A stretch of DNA of 5,858 nt, taken from positions 1 through 5,858 of the forward strand of contig CAAFWA010000228.1 in the NCBI GenBank assembly GCA_900766635.1, in the 5' to 3' direction. How positions within the stretch are numbered: the stretch's first letter is position 1; each line of letters starts with the position of its first letter. The notes below the pieces were generated by a model, which was not told the DNA's origin, did no database searches, and saw nothing but the letters and a program-made list of their open reading frames with translations. This DNA comes from an uncultured Acinetobacter sp. Its GTDB lineage: Bacteria > Pseudomonadota > Gammaproteobacteria > Pseudomonadales > Moraxellaceae. This document shows, piece after piece, positions 5,507 through 5,858 of the stretch. The position numbers were made by a program, and so were the translations under genes.

Positions 5507-5858
5507 CTATTGCATATTGGCGATAGCATTGCCTTTTTGTTTCGGGTCAGTATTGCCAAGCTCAGGATGTTGGATCGCATTGGCACATTGGGCTTTATCA
5601 CGCTCATAATCAAGCTGTTTTTGTGATACTGAGGTTGAGTTTTCTAAGGTAGTACGTGCCCACACTTCTAAACTTGTTAAGGCCTTACGACATAAAGCAT
5701 ATTTGCCCTCTGTCACTGAATCCGTCATTTTGACATTGATGCGCCAATCGGTACTGAGTTTACGCGCAGGAATACGCACTTCATTTTCAATGCGTGCCAT
5801 ATCTTTGGTATACACCAAGCCATCTACTTGATTAATGAGTTGCCATGCTTGAGTGGCA
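5507..5858 (-). CDS. Unrecognised protein, C-terminal part, cut by window edge
   Basis: An open minus-strand frame runs from the window edge to a TAG at 5509-5507, giving 117 codons including the stop, or 116 visible residues. The frame continues upstream of the TTG at 5818 through a further 13 codons (ATQAWQLINQVDG), so the true start lies outside the window. The visible part is hydrophilic, with no membrane segment. It contains two cysteines (in YALCRKAL and DKAQCANA), which could form a disulphide if the protein is exported; that is a guess. Its tail is rich in Gln, Asn and Lys and ends IANMQ. I recognise no domain. The codon use resembles that of the neighbours and the frame is convergent with ychF, sharing its terminator region, so a real gene is likely. 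Confidence 0.72.
   Translation of the reverse strand, partial: ATQAWQLINQVDGLVYTKDMARIENEVRIPARKLSTDWRINVKMTDSVTEGKYALCRKALTSLEVWARTTLENSTSVSQKQLDYERDKAQCANAIQHPELGNTDPKQKGNAIANMQ

Noticed and set aside
5392..5613. Open minus-strand frame of 73 codons across the ychF end and the next gene
   Set aside because: It runs through the strong terminator and overlaps the better supported frame ending at 5507 in another reading frame.

Overview
The window looks like ordinary chromosomal core DNA from a low-GC gammaproteobacterium, most probably Acinetobacter or a close Moraxellaceae relative. This rests on the AT-rich base composition and on recalled similarity of the OsmC/YcaO-type, YebC and YchF proteins to Acinetobacter homologues; no database search was run. 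There is no sign of a mobile element, prophage, CRISPR array, toxin-antitoxin pair or defence island.

Layout. (1) 1-721, minus strand: the first 124 codons of an OsmC-domain protein, probably an OsmC-YcaO fusion cut by the window edge. It has a good sigma70-type promoter and a structured 5' leader. Upstream of it is a tRNA-Ile2 gene (CAU anticodon) with encoded CCA, followed at once by a strong terminator. (2) 722-1690: a mostly non-coding, AT-rich stretch. It holds one small gene of 54 codons on the minus strand (970-1134) for a single-pass membrane protein, plus a group of perfect AT-rich inverted repeats. (3) 1691-2483: yebC, a single gene with its own promoter, ribosome binding site and terminator. 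(4) 2487-2957, minus strand: an Lrp/AsnC-family regulator, convergent with yebC and sharing the terminator region, with a recognisable promoter overlapped by two palindromes. (5) 3376-4140, minus strand: a glutathione S-transferase-like protein, divergent from ychF. (6) 4349-5440: ychF, the universally conserved TGS-domain ATPase, with a clear promoter and terminator. (7) 5507-5858, minus strand: the C-terminal part of an unrecognised protein, convergent with ychF.

The genes do not form one pathway; most are single transcription units bounded by their own promoters and terminators. YebC and YchF are both ribosome- or translation-linked. The OsmC-type and GST-like proteins both suggest thiol or redox chemistry. 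The Lrp-type regulator has no obvious adjacent metabolic target. I found no convincing new system. The items most worth a second look are the 54-codon membrane protein gene, the palindromes around its upstream region, and the palindromic promoter of the Lrp-type gene.
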